Origin: RGDT01 sp964630925
GTDB lineage: Bacteria; Planctomycetota; Planctomycetia; Gemmatales; Gemmataceae
Direction of reading: 5' to 3'
NCBI GenBank assembly: GCA_964630925.1
Contig: CAZVZK010000143.1
Span: forward strand, 1-26,693
DNA: 26,693 nucleotides
The notes under the pieces are model-generated. The model made no database searches, was not told where the DNA came from, and was given only the letters and a program-made list of their open reading frames with translations. Position 1 is the first letter of the stretch, and each line of letters starts with the position of its first letter. A program made the position numbers and the translations under genes. Below are positions 21,431 to 26,693 of this stretch, one piece after another.

Positions 21431-22132
21431 ATGCTCGAAGAGGCGGCCTGGCGGGGCAGCGTCTACCTGCGTGACCTGCTCAACCACGTGTGTTACGAGC
21501 GGGAGGTCCATCAGACCAAGGCGGGGCAGCGTCGGCTGCGGCTGTTCGGCTGCGCGAGCTGCCGGGCGATCATGGAGCACATCCCGCCGGGCCCGTGCCG
21601 GCGGGCGGTTGAGGTCGCGGAGGCGTACGCCGAGGGCCGGGCGAAGAAGGAGGACATGGAGGCGGCGCGGGCGGCGTGTAACCCGTTCCTGTCGCGGGCC
21701 GGCGCCGGCCCCGCCGAGATCAACGCCACCCAGGCGGCGTACCGGGCGGCCTCGCCCGAGGCGTTGCGGGCGGGCTGGGCGGGCGTCGAGGCGTCTTCCG
21801 CCCTGCACGGCGGCTGGGTGAAGGACGACGGCGTCTTCTGCGTGCTGCTGCGCGACATCTTCGGCAACCCCTTCCGCCCCGCGTCCGTCGAGCGATCCTG
21901 GCTGACCGCCAACGACGGGGCCGCGGCCGCCATCGCCCGGGCGATCCACGATGATCAGGCGTTCGGCCGCCTGCCGATCCTCGCCGACGCGCTGCAGGAC
22001 GCGGGCTGCTCCGACGAGGCCATCCTCGGCCATTGCCGCGGTCCGGGGCCGCACGCGCGTGGGTGCTGGGTGGTGGATCTGCTGCTGGGGAAGGGGCGAA
22101 ACGCCGGCGGGCGCGTCGGCTACGGCCGCTGA
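21431..22132 (+). CDS. Gemmata-type conserved hypothetical protein
   Basis: The 233-aa product is entirely helical in appearance. It has a KAGQRRLRLFGCASCRAIME segment with two Cys (CASC), then VEVAEAYAEGRAKKEDMEAA. Its C-terminal part (VLLRDIFGNPFRP, RLPILADALQDAGC, HCRGPGPHARGCWVVDLLLG) I recall as highly repeated among paralogues in Gemmata genomes, often at the end of TIGR02996-type proteins. That recollection is from family knowledge, not from a search. No function is known. The start has GGAGG at 21418-21422. It follows the TIGR03067 gene by 18 bp and overlaps the convergent DUF309 gene by 13 bp at the 3' end. Confidence 0.8.
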   Translation: MLEEAAWRGSVYLRDLLNHVCYEREVHQTKAGQRRLRLFGCASCRAIMEHIPPGPCRRAVEVAEAYAEGRAKKEDMEAARAACNPFLSRAGAGPAEINATQAAYRAASPEALRAGWAGVEASSALHGGWVKDDGVFCVLLRDIFGNPFRPASVERSWLTANDGAAAAIARAIHDDQAFGRLPILADALQDAGCSDEAILGHCRGPGPHARGCWVVDLLLGKGRNAGGRVGYGR

Positions 22133-22650
22133 CGACGTTCCAGAAACGGCGTGACCTCGAAGTCGAACACCCGCCGCGCCGGCGGCTCTTCGGCGAGCCT
22201 CATCACCGGCTCCGCCCCCTCGGCCGACCCCGTCAGCCCCGGCAGGTCGAGGCCGAGATGAACGGGCCCGCGGGAGCCCATGACGCCCCGGAACAGCCGC
22301 GCCGCCGCCGCCGCGTGACTCACCACGCCGTCGCGCCGGCCCTCGCGCGCCTTCACGCCGCACGCCGCCAGGCGGATCAGCCCCTTCAGCACATCCGCCA
22401 CCACGCCCGTCCGCCCCACGGCGTGCCAGCACGCCTCCCAGGCCTCGTGCGCCTCCCAGTAATACCCGCCGTTGAACAGGTCGAACCCGTACAGGTACTC
22501 CTCGCACTCCCACCACCGCTCCGGGTCGAACGCGGCCGCCCCCTCCCGCCTCCCGAAGGAGTGCCCCGCCGGGTCGCTCACCGGGTGCGGCGTCAGACCC
22601 GGGACGTACCCGTAGGGAGGCAAGGGCCGGTGTGTGACGAGCCGTGTCAT
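22120..22650 (-). CDS. DUF309 domain-containing protein
   Basis: The 176-aa product has a short N-terminal region ending in WWECEEYLYGFDLFN. The DUF309 hallmark FNGGYYWEAHEAWEACW is at 59-75, followed by helices VLKGLIRLAACGVKAREG and VVSHAAAAARLFRGV. The EAHEAWE motif is typical of this all-helical family, which probably uses the Glu/His residues for metal or ligand binding; biochemistry is largely unknown. I chose ATG 22650, which has AGGAG 5 bases upstream; an in-frame ATG at 22665 would use a worse site. The gene is divergent from the kinase gene, and its 3' end overlaps the preceding plus-strand gene by 13 bp. Confidence 0.88.
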   Translation of the reverse strand: MTRLVTHRPLPPYGYVPGLTPHPVSDPAGHSFGRREGAAAFDPERWWECEEYLYGFDLFNGGYYWEAHEAWEACWHAVGRTGVVADVLKGLIRLAACGVKAREGRRDGVVSHAAAAARLFRGVMGSRGPVHLGLDLPGLTGSAEGAEPVMRLAEEPPARRVFDFEVTPFLERRQRP

Positions 22651-22674
22651 GGCGTCTCCTGTCATTCTGCCGTC

Positions 22675-22680
22675 ATTCTA
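22675..22680 (-). promoter_or_regulatory. Candidate -10 box of the DUF309 gene
   Basis: The minus strand reads TAGAAT about 25 bases before the start codon. It lies in the short divergent region shared with the kinase gene, next to a direct duplication of GAATGAC. Confidence 0.3.
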
Positions 22681-22703
22681 TTCCACCGCTGCGTGAAAAT
22701 GGG

Positions 22704-22709
22704 TAAGCT
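22704..22709 (+). promoter_or_regulatory. Candidate -10 box of the kinase gene
   Basis: TAAGCT (within GGTAAGCTG) lies 34 bases before the kinase start in an AT-richer pocket of the divergent region. The -35 match is poor. Confidence 0.35.
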
Positions 22710-22743
22710 GTAGCGCCCCCCATCCGACAGATGGAGCCGGCCC

Positions 22744-26560
<3,817 letters not shown>

Positions 26561-26568
<8 letters not shown>

Positions 26569-26693
26569 CGCGTGTTGTGTCGAGGATGCCGATCCGGATG
26601 TCGGGGCGGTCCGCGAACGGCGTCGGCAGCTCGGTCACGTCAGAGCATGTGAATCTTTCGACGTTCGTACAGGCGATTTCGCCTTCCACGGCA
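26561..26693 (-). CDS. C-terminal part of a hypothetical protein, 5' end beyond the window
   Basis: A minus-strand frame is open from the window edge to a TGA at 26561-26563. It reads 43 natural-looking residues (AVEGEIACTNVERFTCSDV, ending FADRPDIRIGILDTTRVT). Third positions are moderately GC-rich. It converges on the kinase gene and the stops overlap by 8 bp. The fragment is too short to assign a family. Confidence 0.5.

Overview
The window looks like chromosomal DNA of a high-GC planctomycete, most likely Gemmataceae (a Gemmata relative). This rests on very GC-rich codon third positions and on a set of gene types typical of that group: an ECF sigma factor fused through a membrane segment to WD40 repeats, a Hanks-type kinase with a DWG (not DFG) motif and a long TPR tail, a TIGR03067-type secreted protein, a SMI1/KNR4 protein with a Gemmata-type N-terminal extension, BNR/Asp-box propellers, and short dispersed palindromic elements. 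The taxonomic call is inference from family knowledge; no rRNA or marker gene is present.

Layout. 2-5645 (+): an exporter operon made of the end of a TetR regulator, a HlyD-type membrane fusion protein, a LolD/MacB-type ATPase and two different MacB/FtsX-type permeases. The first four genes are tightly packed. The last permease is separated from them by a 186-bp nested palindromic MITE-like element (3972-4157). 5779-10270 (-): a beta-CASP metallo-beta-lactamase gene, an overlapping BNR/sortilin-like propeller gene and a small conserved-looking protein. 10446-11348 (+): a PP2C phosphatase with an N-terminal zinc-ribbon-like motif, divergent from the beta-CASP gene. 11349-13875: a gene-poor stretch holding one small FMN-binding pyridoxamine-oxidase-like gene (-), two likely decayed coding remnants, a 20-bp-period repeat and three consecutive hairpins. 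13876-15896 (+): a GT4-type glycosyltransferase and a SMI1/KNR4 protein. 15904-17718 (-): the ECF sigma-WD40 fusion. 17719-18307: a 93-bp inverted-repeat element and a small orphan gene. 18308-22132 (+): a secreted WD40-like protein, a TIGR03067 protein and a Gemmata-type hypothetical protein. 22120-22650 (-): a DUF309 protein. 22744-26568 (+): the Ser/Thr kinase-TPR protein. The window ends in the 3' part of a minus-strand gene that overlaps the kinase stop.

How the genes may work together. The first block is a self-contained, probably TetR-controlled, tripartite efflux or lipoprotein-type ABC exporter. The rest is rich in signalling and scaffold proteins: the kinase and the PP2C phosphatase are natural opposites, and the sigma factor carries its own membrane anchor and probably a seven-bladed periplasmic propeller. 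No defence island, CRISPR array, prophage, tRNA or rRNA was seen. The most unusual items are the membrane-tethered sigma factor with a complete propeller, a cysteine cluster in the extracytoplasmic loop of the second permease, the nested palindromic element inside the exporter operon, and the run of remnants and hairpins between 11.3 and 13.9 kb.
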